Source of the DNA: Cellulosimicrobium funkei
Lineage (GTDB): Bacteria > Actinomycetota > Actinomycetes > Actinomycetales > Cellulomonadaceae
Reading direction: 5' to 3'
Length of the DNA stretch: 64,000 nucleotides
Assembly (NCBI RefSeq): GCF_004519295.1
Contig: NZ_SOZH01000006.1
Coordinates: 290,625-354,624, forward strand
The notes beneath the pieces were generated by a model. It worked only from the letters and a program-made list of their open reading frames with translations, searched no databases and was not told the origin of the DNA. Below, one piece after another: positions 54,827-63,010 of this stretch. Numbering within the stretch: the first letter of the stretch is position 1; every line of letters begins with the position of its first letter. Position numbers and translations under genes: made by a program.

Positions 54827-55753
54827 TCACCACCAGGCGCGGCGGTAGACGACCCGAACCGGGATCTCTACCGGCGTAAGCGGTCGCTCGACGAGTGGCC
54901 GGACGTTGTAGGGCGTGACCCGATCGCGTTCGTGCTCTTCCCCGAGTACATCCGCCGAGGTCGCGGCACCGCTGTTGCGGAGTTCGCCGAGCGCGCGTGC
55001 CAAGAGTTCGTCCAGGCGATGCACCTCGCGCTCTGCGGCGACGAGACGCTCATGGAAGACGACGGCACGGTGGCCACACCACTGGCGGAGTAGTTCGTGC
55101 ACGGGTCGGGTGTGCTCCAGGTAGTACTCGAACTCCCAGTCCGGGTTGGTGTGGTCGCCCTTGTCACCGGTCGTGCTGGGGCGACCGTGCTTGGTGTGCT
55201 GTCGGCAGCTCCGCTCATCCTCGTGCACCCAGGCAAGTACTGGGACCGAGTGGGCTGCTGCGGCAGCCTGTGCGATCCGCACGGTGCCCTCGGCAGAGGT
55301 CCAGAGAGCGCCCTCGTAGGTGAAGGTGTCCACGTTCGCAAGGAGCGAGGCGACGTCCGCCTGAACGATCTCAGCAAGAGCGTTCAGGGAAGCAATCCTG
55401 TAACCATCGCGGATTGGCTTCCGAGTCCACTCGCCGACCGCTTGCGGGACCAGCAGCTCGAGAACCTGAACGGCGGCGCTGCTCTCCGCGTCGGTGAGCT
55501 CGTATCGGCTGAGGCGTTCCCAGTTGTCCATGAGGGCGTTGTAGGCGGCAACGTCGGACCAGGGGACGCGGAGGCGCCCGGCGGGTACCGCGACAACTTG
55601 TCCCGCCTTCTCGCCGTCCCGAAACTCGATTACGACTCGTGGCGAGCGCTTGTGTGGCCGCACGTCCTGTACCCGAACTCTCTCGGAGGAGGACGTGTCG
55701 CGCAGTCGGTGTGCCCACTCTTCTCCGCGATTCACCAGGCGATCATGGTCCAT
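54827..55753 (-). CDS. Hypothetical protein at prophage edge
   Basis: 308 residues if started at ATG 55753 (MDHDRLVN), with GGAG upstream; a GTG at 55807 would add 18. It is soluble and charged, with an N-terminal beta-rich segment (VVIEFRDGEKAGQVVAVPAG), a middle helical part (AVQVLELLVPQAVGEW) and a His-rich loop (HEDERSCRQHTKH). No family is recognised. It is divergent from the HEPN gene. It could be part of a two-gene module with it, but opposite orientation argues for independent expression. Confidence 0.65.
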   Translation of the reverse strand: MDHDRLVNRGEEWAHRLRDTSSSERVRVQDVRPHKRSPRVVIEFRDGEKAGQVVAVPAGRLRVPWSDVAAYNALMDNWERLSRYELTDAESSAAVQVLELLVPQAVGEWTRKPIRDGYRIASLNALAEIVQADVASLLANVDTFTYEGALWTSAEGTVRIAQAAAAAHSVPVLAWVHEDERSCRQHTKHGRPSTTGDKGDHTNPDWEFEYYLEHTRPVHELLRQWCGHRAVVFHERLVAAEREVHRLDELLARALGELRNSGAATSADVLGEEHERDRVTPYNVRPLVERPLTPVEIPVRVVYRRAWW

Positions 55754-55911
55754 TTCGCTGCTGTCTCCGTCGTGCGGAGGAGCCGGTCCAGGACCACTGC
55801 GTTTCACCCCATGTGCCCGTCTCTAAATCACCCACATCGATCGAGCCCTCGGTAGCCTCTGGGCAACAGGCCGCGAGGAAGCGGCTTCACTCCGTTCCCC
55901 AGGGGCCCGAG

Positions 55912-56538
55912 ATGCCAGTGACTCCACTCTCCGCCGGCGGCGATGTCCTCGATAGGGCTTACGCGCTACTCGCGCTCGACACTTCAGGAGCCGGAGGACT
56001 CAGCCCGACCGTGTCTACCGACCTGCGGCGCCAGGCATGGGCAATGGGGGTTGCTGCGATCGACACGTATTTGCACTGGGTCGTACATCGGGTCGACTTG
56101 GGCAAGCCGCTACCGAAGGACCTCCGGAAACTGGAGGTCTCCTTCGAAGACCTGCTCGCCATGGGACAGGCGAGCGTCGACGCCAGGAAGGCCAACCGTC
56201 GGGATCGACCCCAGGTGCGCGCGCGCAACGTACTACATCGTCGGATCTTGACTGATACATACCAGTCCTCGCGGGGCGTCGAGACCGCTCTCCGCATGGC
56301 AGGAGTTCGGGACTGCTGGGGGCAACTTTCGAGGACGTTGAGCGAGCCAAAGCAGGACCTGATGGACCACCTGAACATGCTGTCCCAGCGAAGGAACTCG
56401 ATCGTCCACGAGGGCGATATCAAGCGGATGTCACGCCCACGTGCCCTGAAGCACCAGGAACTCGATGCCGCCGAGGTTCTCAAACAACTGGACTGGATCC
56501 GTTCGTTTCTAGGTGCCCTCGATGCCCTGACTCAGTGA
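55912..56538 (+). CDS. HEPN-domain putative RNase
   Basis: 208 residues from ATG 55912 (ribosome-binding site AGGGGCCCGAG). The protein is all-helical. The HEPN signature R-x4-H is present as RRNSIVHEGD (Arg161, His166), preceded by a helix (LMDHLNMLSQ) and followed by HQELDAAEVLKQLDWIRSFL, matching RiboL-PSP-HEPN/MAE_28990-type organisation. N-terminal WVVHRVDLGKPLPKDLRKLE is also typical. Such HEPN proteins are metal-independent RNases in toxin and phage-defence systems. A partner antitoxin is not evident next to it on the same strand. Confidence 0.7.
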   Translation: MPVTPLSAGGDVLDRAYALLALDTSGAGGLSPTVSTDLRRQAWAMGVAAIDTYLHWVVHRVDLGKPLPKDLRKLEVSFEDLLAMGQASVDARKANRRDRPQVRARNVLHRRILTDTYQSSRGVETALRMAGVRDCWGQLSRTLSEPKQDLMDHLNMLSQRRNSIVHEGDIKRMSRPRALKHQELDAAEVLKQLDWIRSFLGALDALTQ

Positions 56539-56548
56539 TGAGTCGCAG

Positions 56549-56917
56549 TCACGATCTCATCGGCGGCCTCCGCGGAACCGTCCGAAACACATCCTCGACA
56601 CGCAGCCAGACGATGAGCTCGTGCTGGTTGTACGGCGGTGCAAGTGGCTTGATGACGACCATGGCGTGCGTGTCGGTCCACCGGATCGCGCGCGCCGGCA
56701 ACAGCTCCTCGTGGGTCTGCCAGAGGAGACGCACGATGACGGGCAGGTCGCCGGACGGCCGGACGGGTGACCGCGGTGGGTGCTCGTGGTTCAGCGGCTT
56801 CCGCTGCGACCAGGGGCGGTCCTCGAGCTGGTCTGGGCGAGGGGCGGAGGCGGCGATCCCGGGCCGGTCGTCGCGTCCGTGACGGATCAGCCGCCGTCCG
56901 TCGTCTTGCTCGCCCAC
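56549..56917 (-). CDS. Small prophage hypothetical protein
   Basis: 122 residues with a GTG start. The N-terminal half is Arg/Pro-rich; the C-terminal half looks structured (VIVRLLWQTHEELLPARAIR, then ELIVWLRVEDVFRTVP) and is the reason to accept it as a gene. No family is recognised. It is divergent from the RusA gene across the SOS box, and convergent with the HEPN gene. Confidence 0.55.
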   Translation of the reverse strand: MGEQDDGRRLIRHGRDDRPGIAASAPRPDQLEDRPWSQRKPLNHEHPPRSPVRPSGDLPVIVRLLWQTHEELLPARAIRWTDTHAMVVIKPLAPPYNQHELIVWLRVEDVFRTVPRRPPMRS

Positions 56918-56935
56918 GGCACGAGGGTACGCCTC

Positions 56936-56955
56936 ATTCGAACGCGCGTTCGAAT
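56936..56955. promoter_or_regulatory. LexA/SOS box in a 20-bp perfect palindrome
   Basis: ATTCGAACGCGCGTTCGAAT is a perfect palindrome. Its centre TCGAAC-GCGC-GTTCGA equals the actinobacterial/Bacillus LexA consensus. It lies 16 bp before the RusA start and 18 bp before the divergent small gene, so both could be damage-inducible. Confidence 0.75.
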
Positions 56956-56971
56956 CGGTACGCTCTCACCC

Positions 56972-57370
56972 ATGGAGCGCGCCGGATGGACACCGCTGCT
57001 GTGCGTCGACGTCCGGGGTTTCCCCGCCACGTTCGCGACCGCGCGTGAGCCGGCCTGGAAGACCGCGGTGTCCGCAGTGCTCGCTGCCTGGCGCGCCGAG
57101 CACCCTGAGCACGACCCCGCCGCGCACAGGTACAGCGTCGAGCTCGAGTTCCGGCTCGGGCCTGCGCGTCACCGTGGCGAGGTCTGGGACATCGACAACC
57201 TTGCCAAGCCAACGCTCGACGCGATGGCGGACGTGCTCGGTCAGCGGGACTGGGCCGGGCATCCGCAGCCTGCCGACGACCGGGTTGACCGGCTCGTCGC
57301 GGCGAAGCGCCAGCCCCTCACCGGCGAGCAGCCCGGGGTGAGGATCACCGTGGAGACGTCGCCGGCGTAG
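56972..57370 (+). CDS. RusA-type Holliday junction resolvase
   Basis: 132 residues from ATG 56972. The metal-binding core DIDNLAKPTLDAMADVLG (Asp residues near 73-83) and the later DDRVDRLVAAKR with its Asp pair and Lys match RusA family D-x-D-N-L-x-K-P-x-x-D and D-D-x-x-V. It resolves four-way DNA junctions in phage replication. It is preceded by an SOS box. The 3' end overlaps the convergent zinc-finger gene by 26 bp. Confidence 0.82.
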   Translation: MERAGWTPLLCVDVRGFPATFATAREPAWKTAVSAVLAAWRAEHPEHDPAAHRYSVELEFRLGPARHRGEVWDIDNLAKPTLDAMADVLGQRDWAGHPQPADDRVDRLVAAKRQPLTGEQPGVRITVETSPA

Positions 57371-57782
57371 CCCCGAGCCTGCACGCGCGGCACCGTCGGC
57401 GCCCGTCCGAGGGGTACACGATCATGTTCTCCGGCGTGTACTCGTGCCCGCGCGGGCAGTGTGTCTTGGCGCGCTGGCGGTCCGCGCCGTCGAGCTTGTC
57501 GGTCGACCCGTGCCGGTCCCACCGGGTGTAGTGCATCCGGCACAGCCCTCGCCCGACCGCGGTCCGGTCGCACCCGTCGACGGCACACACGGCGGGGCGC
57601 TCAGCACGCGCGGCGGCCGTCGCGGCGAAGTGCGCGCGCACCCTGTCGGCAAGGTCGTCGTCGATCAACCACGGACCCGATTCGCCGCCCCGGTCCACCG
57701 TCTCCCGGAGCCAGCGACGCACGATCGAAGCGGAGACGTCGAGTTCTCCCGCAAGTTCGTTCGGGTTGGTTAGGTCGGGCAT
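57345..57782 (-). CDS. HTH/zinc-finger DNA-binding protein (HNH-related)
   Basis: 145 residues. N-terminal helix-turn-helix: ELAGELDVSASIVRRWLRET (~8-27). Then a zinc-binding module, CAVDGCDRTAVGRGLCRMHY (C-x4-C...C-x2-H), and a second, HCPRGHEYTPENMIVYPSDG followed by RRRCRACR. Such C-x-x-C/H modules occur in actinophage HNH-associated and intein-free DNA-binding proteins; a nuclease His-Asn-His core is not clearly present. A truncated paralogue lies in element 1 (30034-30420). Role inferred: DNA binding or phage regulation. Confidence 0.7.
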   Translation of the reverse strand: MPDLTNPNELAGELDVSASIVRRWLRETVDRGGESGPWLIDDDLADRVRAHFAATAAARAERPAVCAVDGCDRTAVGRGLCRMHYTRWDRHGSTDKLDGADRQRAKTHCPRGHEYTPENMIVYPSDGRRRCRACRLGATPATSPR

Positions 57783-57834
57783 GTGGGGATGCTACCCATC
57801 TGATTCACCGCGCCTCAGGCGCGGATGCCAATTA

Positions 57835-58401
57835 CTAGTCGAGGAGGGCCGGGTCCAATTCGTTCAACGCTGGCGGCCAACTTGTAACGGGAAGCCAAGC
57901 CCCCGGCGCGTGTACCCTCCAACCCTCGCCGTGCTGGCTCATCACGAGTACAAGCGACGGAAGCTCTACGCCCGGCTGCCAAAGGCGGATCCCGTCTTCC
58001 TCCGGCGGCAAGTCAGATGCTTGGAACAACCGGACCACCTCAAGCCCTGGCGCGAGGGGTCGAGGTCGCACGCTGGCCGAGAGCTCTTGGCCGAGAAACG
58101 GGCCTAGCGCCTCGATGAGCCCTCGGCGGGTCACGCGCCACAGCGACGGGAACAGCGGGTGTCGCTGCCCACTCGCTGCGAGCGCTGCAGCAAACGCCTC
58201 AGGGCTCTTCTCTGTCACGACGGGATGGTGGAGCGCGGCGGGATTGGCCTCCACCCAGCGCAGCGCAAACCAGAGCCGTAGGTCGTCGTCGACCCCGGTC
58301 CAGGCGCTCTCTGCATCGTTCTCGAGCGCACGGAGCCATCGGAACGCTGGCTCAATCGGCCCTGACTCGAGGCTTGCACGTTCGATGTCGTCAAGAGGCA
58401 T
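57835..58401 (-). CDS. Hypothetical protein
   Basis: 188 residues from ATG 58401. Soluble with no recognised domain. Notable segments are AFRWLRALENDAESAWTGVD, LRLWFALRWVEANPAALHHP and WRVTRRGLIEALGPFLGQEL; the composition is acidic overall and proline-containing near the C-terminus. It lies between the zinc-finger gene and the lipoprotein gene, all on the same strand, and may share their transcript. Confidence 0.6.
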   Translation of the reverse strand: MPLDDIERASLESGPIEPAFRWLRALENDAESAWTGVDDDLRLWFALRWVEANPAALHHPVVTEKSPEAFAAALAASGQRHPLFPSLWRVTRRGLIEALGPFLGQELSASVRPRPLAPGLEVVRLFQASDLPPEEDGIRLWQPGVELPSLVLVMSQHGEGWRVHAPGAWLPVTSWPPALNELDPALLD

Positions 58402-58452
58402 CAGCGGGCCACCACACTCCCGCTGAGAGCGCCTGGCCCATGCCCTTCCGGT

Positions 58453-59097
58453 TCACGAGGGGCTCATCCAGACGTTGTCGTTCTGCATGTTGGCTGCGCG
58501 CCACAGGCCGCCCGAAACCTTGTCAGCCGGAACAGCCATGCACACGTCCCCCGAGACGGTGACGCCACCCTGATAGACCGTCCCCTGGTTGTAGATCATG
58601 TTGTCCGTGTAGCACATCGTTCCGGTCGTGCCGTCGTAGCTTGTGCCGTCAGCCGCGACGTACGTGAAGAGGACGCTGGACCAGACGTCGGCGCCGTCGT
58701 TCGCGAGATCGATGCCCTGTGCGGCCAGTGCTTCACCGTCGACGCCGACACTGAAGTTGCCGACGATGAACACCTCGCCTTCCGCAGGCGGCTGCGCGAA
58801 CTCATCGGCAGCCATGATCGCTTCAGCGGCGTCAAGGTTGCTGCTGTTCAGCGAGAGCGTCCAAGCCGACTCATCGGAGAGCTTCCGAGATTCCCCCGGC
58901 TTGAGCGGCGCTTCTCGAGTTCCGGTAGTAGGTGCCTCGGGCTCCTCGGTGGTCGGCTCTTCGGCCGGTGTCTCGGTCTCGGCGACTTCAGCCGGCGACT
59001 CCTCACTCGGAGTGACCTCCGGTGTGTTGATGCCTGCGGAACACCCCGCGAGCAGGGCCGCTGCGGCGGCGCCGATTAGGAACGGTCGGATCTTCAT
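58453..59097 (-). CDS. Prophage lipoprotein
   Basis: 214 residues from ATG 59097, preceded by GGGGGAAG. The signal peptide with lipobox LLAGCSAG (Cys20) makes it a lipoprotein exported and anchored outside the membrane. A Glu/Pro/Thr-rich linker (residues ~30-60) leads to a beta-rich domain containing FIVGNFSVGVDGEALA and a Cys pair (MCYTD, DVCMAVP) that may form a disulfide; the layout resembles DUF4352-type lipoproteins. Phage lipoproteins can act in superinfection exclusion, which is an inference here. Confidence 0.75.
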   Translation of the reverse strand: MKIRPFLIGAAAAALLAGCSAGINTPEVTPSEESPAEVAETETPAEEPTTEEPEAPTTGTREAPLKPGESRKLSDESAWTLSLNSSNLDAAEAIMAADEFAQPPAEGEVFIVGNFSVGVDGEALAAQGIDLANDGADVWSSVLFTYVAADGTSYDGTTGTMCYTDNMIYNQGTVYQGGVTVSGDVCMAVPADKVSGGLWRAANMQNDNVWMSPS

Positions 59098-59184
59098 ACT
59101 TCCCCCAGTGACGGATGCCCGCGGCTCCGCGGACCTGGCACAAGCGTTCCAGGCCGGCAGCCCTCTTTGGTCTGAATTCACCCG

Positions 59185-59514
59185 CTACGAGAGGGTGAAG
59201 TCCGGCTCGTCTTCTGGCGCGACGATCGGCTTCGTCCACGAGTCGAGCTCCGGGTAGTACTCCCAGTCGGGCTCGCTCGGTTCGACGTCGCGGGTCGTGA
59301 TCGCCTCGCGGAGCACGTGGGCCTGAGTCGCTGGCGGCCGGCTCCCGTTGAGGGTGACGCCGGATCCTGCGGGCACCTTCACGAGGACGCCGTCGACGGC
59401 CTCGGCGGGGTACTTGTTCCGCCACTTGCTCATCCAGAGCTCGACCTTGATCCCCAGGCGTTGGGCCTCGATGATGAGTGCGCTGACGTCGTCGGGCGTG
59501 GCTTCGTCGTTCAT
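59185..59514 (-). CDS. Small tape-measure-linked protein, copy 2
   Basis: 109 residues from ATG 59514, in an ATGA overlap with the SEC-C gene stop. Core: DDVSALIIEAQRLGIKVELW, SKWRNKYPAEAVDGVL, then a Glu/Asp-rich tail (EPSEPDWEYYPELDS). The central segment is shared with the gene at 27556-27939. It has no recognised domain. Strict coupling to the Ntn/SEC-C gene in two loci implies that the two work together, as substrate, inhibitor or adaptor. Confidence 0.72.
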   Translation of the reverse strand: MNDEATPDDVSALIIEAQRLGIKVELWMSKWRNKYPAEAVDGVLVKVPAGSGVTLNGSRPPATQAHVLREAITTRDVEPSEPDWEYYPELDSWTKPIVAPEDEPDFTLS

Positions 59515-60419
59515 GCTGGCATCCTCCGGGCGTGGTCGTTGAGTACGGCGCAGCAGTCGCGGAAGCGGGATCCGGACTTGCAGCGGCAGGGGTCGTCGAG
59601 CTCGAGTGCCCCGTGGCAGTCGATCCATTCTTTGCCCGAGCCGCAGCGGCAGGGACCGTGCTGTGTGACGGGGTGCAGGGTTCCCGCGAGGACGGCGGGG
59701 TCGTCGGGAAAGTCGTGCAGCTTGACGACCTGGACGCCGTCGTAGGCCAGCATGGTGCAGTAGAGCGAGCCGCCGACGAGGACGTGGTGCATGGTGTGGG
59801 CGGCCTTGCGCGACCGGTTGTCGCGGACGAACTCGGCGAACGAGACGTGGTTGGCGTTGTCCGGTAGTGAGGGGATGGGGAGATCCCCGGCTCGCACCAT
59901 CTCCATGTTCTGCTCGTGCATCTGCGCGCGCTCGGGTGAGATGTCTCCCGCTAGTGCCGCGAGGTGGTCCTTCTCGGCGCGCTCGAGCTCGTTGGGGCTG
60001 AACTTGTAGCCGATCGGGGTGGGGTGGACGAACACGCCCTCGTAGGGCTCGGGGTCGAAGTCGTGACGCGAGTCGAGGACGGTGGTGGTGAAGCGCCCGG
60101 CCGCCTCGGACCATCCGACGTGCACGATGATCGTGTCGCCGGCGCCCGGGTGCCCCTGCCATCCAGCGCGCAGGGTCTCCGGTCCGTGGAGGTTAAGAGT
60201 GTCCAGGTCGACGGACGCGGAGCCGAGTTCTTCGATAGCCGCACACCACCAGCTGGCGAACGCGGAGTTACCCTGGATCGCGACCGCGAGGCGCCGGCTC
60301 GGGTAGACCCGGCACTTGTCGCTGATGCCCATGTGGCGTACGGCCGGGGAGTAGGACCAGGTATCCGTCAGGATGAAGGCGCAGTCGCCTGCCGTGCTGT
60401 CGGCGTAGAGGTAAGTCAC
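59511..60419 (-). CDS. Ntn-hydrolase-like protein with C-terminal SEC-C zinc motifs
   Basis: 302 residues; the GTG start overlaps the tape-measure stop (GTGA). Residue 2 is Thr, so Met removal would expose an N-terminal Thr. From that Thr, an Asp sits at position 18 in FILTDTWSYS and a Lys at position 34 in ISDKCRVYPSRR, then LAVAIQGNSAFASWW. HslV has Thr1, Asp17, Lys33 and a similar hydrophobic IAGFAGG strand. The C-terminus has SEC-C motif CRCGSGKEWIDCHG and a second, CRCKSGSRFRDCC, each a zinc site. The Ntn assignment is my inference; the SEC-C assignment is firm. Confidence 0.72.
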   Translation of the reverse strand: MTYLYADSTAGDCAFILTDTWSYSPAVRHMGISDKCRVYPSRRLAVAIQGNSAFASWWCAAIEELGSASVDLDTLNLHGPETLRAGWQGHPGAGDTIIVHVGWSEAAGRFTTTVLDSRHDFDPEPYEGVFVHPTPIGYKFSPNELERAEKDHLAALAGDISPERAQMHEQNMEMVRAGDLPIPSLPDNANHVSFAEFVRDNRSRKAAHTMHHVLVGGSLYCTMLAYDGVQVVKLHDFPDDPAVLAGTLHPVTQHGPCRCGSGKEWIDCHGALELDDPCRCKSGSRFRDCCAVLNDHARRMPA

Positions 60420-63010
60420 TTCACGCCCTCCATCTCCACGACGAGGGTTCGCAGCTCCTCGTCGAGGCTGTCGAGGGTCTCCGCCCGGGTCGGCTCGAAC
60501 GCACCGGTGCTGAGCGAACGGGTCGGCTCGTGCTTGCTGCCGCCTCCCGTACATCCGCCCTTGGCGAATCCGCCGCCGAGCGCGGATCTGCCGAGCCCGC
60601 CCGTAGCCATCGAAGCCAAGGCCAGGGCCGCATGCACCGACTGCTGCACGACGGCCCCGACGGTGATCGTCACCGCCTTGCTCTTGATCGCGTCGAGCGC
60701 ACCCTGGACCGCCTGCGCGTTCGAGATCGAGTTGCCCGTCTGGACGTCCACGACAGGCTCGATGTCGGTCGGGATCAGGCCGAGCTGATCCGCCAGCGCG
60801 TTCGCCTCGTCCGCGCCGAGACCCATCGACTCAGCGACCGCGACGAAGCGGTCACGGCTGGTCTGCATGACGCCTTGCAGGGTGACCTGGTCCGCGCCGT
60901 TCTTCTGCATGGCCGTGATGACGTCCCATGTGCTGCTCGCGATGTCGTCGAGCGCCTCGGCGTTGGCGTACCCCTTCTCGGTGGTGGCGTCCAGGGTCGC
61001 GCCGTTCTCTTCGAGAGATGCCTGCGCGTCCCGGATCGACCGCTCGAGTTCGCGCTGGGCGTCCCGCTCGCTCAGGGCGATCCCCGCGGCCTCACGCTGC
61101 GCCTCGACGAGCTCTCCGAGCGCGCTCACCTGGTCCTGCGCCGCCTCGGTCCCAGCCATCGTGGCGGTCGCCATCTCGTCCTGCGCGTTCTCCGCGCCGA
61201 TCAGCGCGTCCTCGTAGCTGGGGAAGATCGTCATGAGCTCGTCGACCGTGACGCCCTGCTTGCGCGCCTCGGTGGCGATCTTGGCGAACGCCGCCTCAGC
61301 CGTGTCGAGCGACCCGCCCTGTACCATCCCGGCGAGTGTCTGGTCGAGCGAACGGAAGCGCTCCTCCGCGGCCTCGGTGTAGGCGGAGATCCCGGGGATC
61401 GTCCCGACGAACGCGGCGACATTGTCGGTCACGTCTCGGTTGAACACCGAGTCGATCGCTTCACCCAGACCCTCGACGTTCACACGGGACATGCCGAGAA
61501 CCTCGCCGAAGTTCGAGAACTGCGCGTCCAGCGACGAGACATCCGCTCCGGCCTCGCTCAGCTCCTGGACCGCCGCCGCGAGGGCTTCTGCCCCGGGGGC
61601 GGCTTCCCCGGCCGTCAGGACGTCAACGAGAGCGCTCGTGGCCGCTGCGGTCGCGTAGATCCCGCCCGCCACCATCCCGGCCTTCGTGAGTGCAGAAGCG
61701 ATCCGGGTCACCTTCCCGCTCGTCGCCTGCGACATGACACCCAGGTCCCGCATTGCCGTCACTGAGTCATTGATGCCGATCGTCAACTTGCCCATTGCCG
61801 CAACCCCAAGCATCCCCAGTCCTGCGCCGCCGGCGACGAAGAGCGTCGCCCTCTTCACAGGGTCTGGCATGCGGTTGAACGCGTCGACCGCCGAGTCTGC
61901 TTCTTGGACGAGCGAGCGCAGCGGACCGTTGGCGCCCTCGCCCACGCCGATAAGCGCCGTCTCCAGCGACCCCATCAGACCTTCAATGTCGCCCTTGAGG
62001 TTGTCCATCCGAATTGCCGCCTGTGCAGCCGCGTAGCCCTGGTCATCGACCGCGGCGGTCCACTCACGCACACCCTCTGCGCCAGCAACCATGAGCGCGT
62101 TCGTCGCCCCGATCGCCTCGTTGCCCACGATGCGACCGAGTGCCGCGTTTCGCTCGGCATCCGTGAGCCCATCGAGACGGTTCTGCAGCTGCCCAGCCGC
62201 AGCCTCCATGCCGATGAACTTGCCGGTTCCGTCGAACATCGAGATCCCGTACTTGTCCATCTCGCGCTGTGCTGCTGCCGTTGGCGCCGTCAGCGACATC
62301 AGCATCGACCGGAACGACGTACCCGCCTGCTCGCCCACGATGCCGTTCGACGCGAACAGGGCCAGCGTGCCAGCCGTCTCTTCGAGCGAGATCCCGAGCT
62401 GAGCCGCCGGGATGCCCGCGTACTTCATCGCGTTCCCGAGATCGAGCACGCCACCCTGCGCCTTGCCAGCACCGGCCGCCAGGACGTCAGCAATGTGCGT
62501 GACGTCCTCACCCGACAGGCCGAACTGCGTCATCGTGGAAGCCGCCACCTCGGCCGCATCAGCGACGTCGATCGCGCCCGACGCAGCGAGGTCGAGCGCC
62601 CCGGTCAGGCCGCCGCCGAGAACGTCCTTCGTCGAGACGCCCGCCTTGGCGAGCTCCTCGATCGCTCCGGCAGCCTCCGAGGCCGAGTACTGGGTGTCCG
62701 CTCCGGCGTCGATGGCCGCCTGGCGCAGCAGCTGCATGTTGTCCGCAGACTCCATGGTCGCTGCTTGCACTGAGGACATCGCCGCGTCGAAGCCAGCGAA
62801 CTTCGTGACCGCCAGAGTCGCAAAGCCAGTGAGAGCCGCTCCCGCCACGCCGAACCCGTTCGCCAACGTGTTGATCGACTGCTCGTGCTTCGCCGTCCAG
62901 TTCAGGCCGGCGTTCGCCGCGTCCTGGGTCACCTTCCCGAGTGCCTTCATCTGGTTGATCGCACCCGAGACGCGGGCGTTGATGGTCCAGTTGATCGTCC
63001 TATCCGCCAT
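60416..63010 (-). CDS. Phage tail tape-measure protein
   Basis: 864 residues. The TP901-type tape-measure core lies at ~80-330: AMSSVQAATMESADNMQLLR, YSASEAAGAIEELAKAGVS, GIPAAQLGISLEETAGTLAL and GTSFRSMLMSLTAPTAAAQR. Hydrophobic segments near 55-75 and 390-410 and long helices follow, with a coiled region at ~640-720. It sets tail length and helps DNA injection in siphophages. It is short for a siphophage, and the genes after it are SEC-C and small proteins rather than distal tail proteins. Confidence 0.9.
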   Translation of the reverse strand: MADRTINWTINARVSGAINQMKALGKVTQDAANAGLNWTAKHEQSINTLANGFGVAGAALTGFATLAVTKFAGFDAAMSSVQAATMESADNMQLLRQAAIDAGADTQYSASEAAGAIEELAKAGVSTKDVLGGGLTGALDLAASGAIDVADAAEVAASTMTQFGLSGEDVTHIADVLAAGAGKAQGGVLDLGNAMKYAGIPAAQLGISLEETAGTLALFASNGIVGEQAGTSFRSMLMSLTAPTAAAQREMDKYGISMFDGTGKFIGMEAAAGQLQNRLDGLTDAERNAALGRIVGNEAIGATNALMVAGAEGVREWTAAVDDQGYAAAQAAIRMDNLKGDIEGLMGSLETALIGVGEGANGPLRSLVQEADSAVDAFNRMPDPVKRATLFVAGGAGLGMLGVAAMGKLTIGINDSVTAMRDLGVMSQATSGKVTRIASALTKAGMVAGGIYATAAATSALVDVLTAGEAAPGAEALAAAVQELSEAGADVSSLDAQFSNFGEVLGMSRVNVEGLGEAIDSVFNRDVTDNVAAFVGTIPGISAYTEAAEERFRSLDQTLAGMVQGGSLDTAEAAFAKIATEARKQGVTVDELMTIFPSYEDALIGAENAQDEMATATMAGTEAAQDQVSALGELVEAQREAAGIALSERDAQRELERSIRDAQASLEENGATLDATTEKGYANAEALDDIASSTWDVITAMQKNGADQVTLQGVMQTSRDRFVAVAESMGLGADEANALADQLGLIPTDIEPVVDVQTGNSISNAQAVQGALDAIKSKAVTITVGAVVQQSVHAALALASMATGGLGRSALGGGFAKGGCTGGGSKHEPTRSLSTGAFEPTRAETLDSLDEELRTLVVEMEGVK

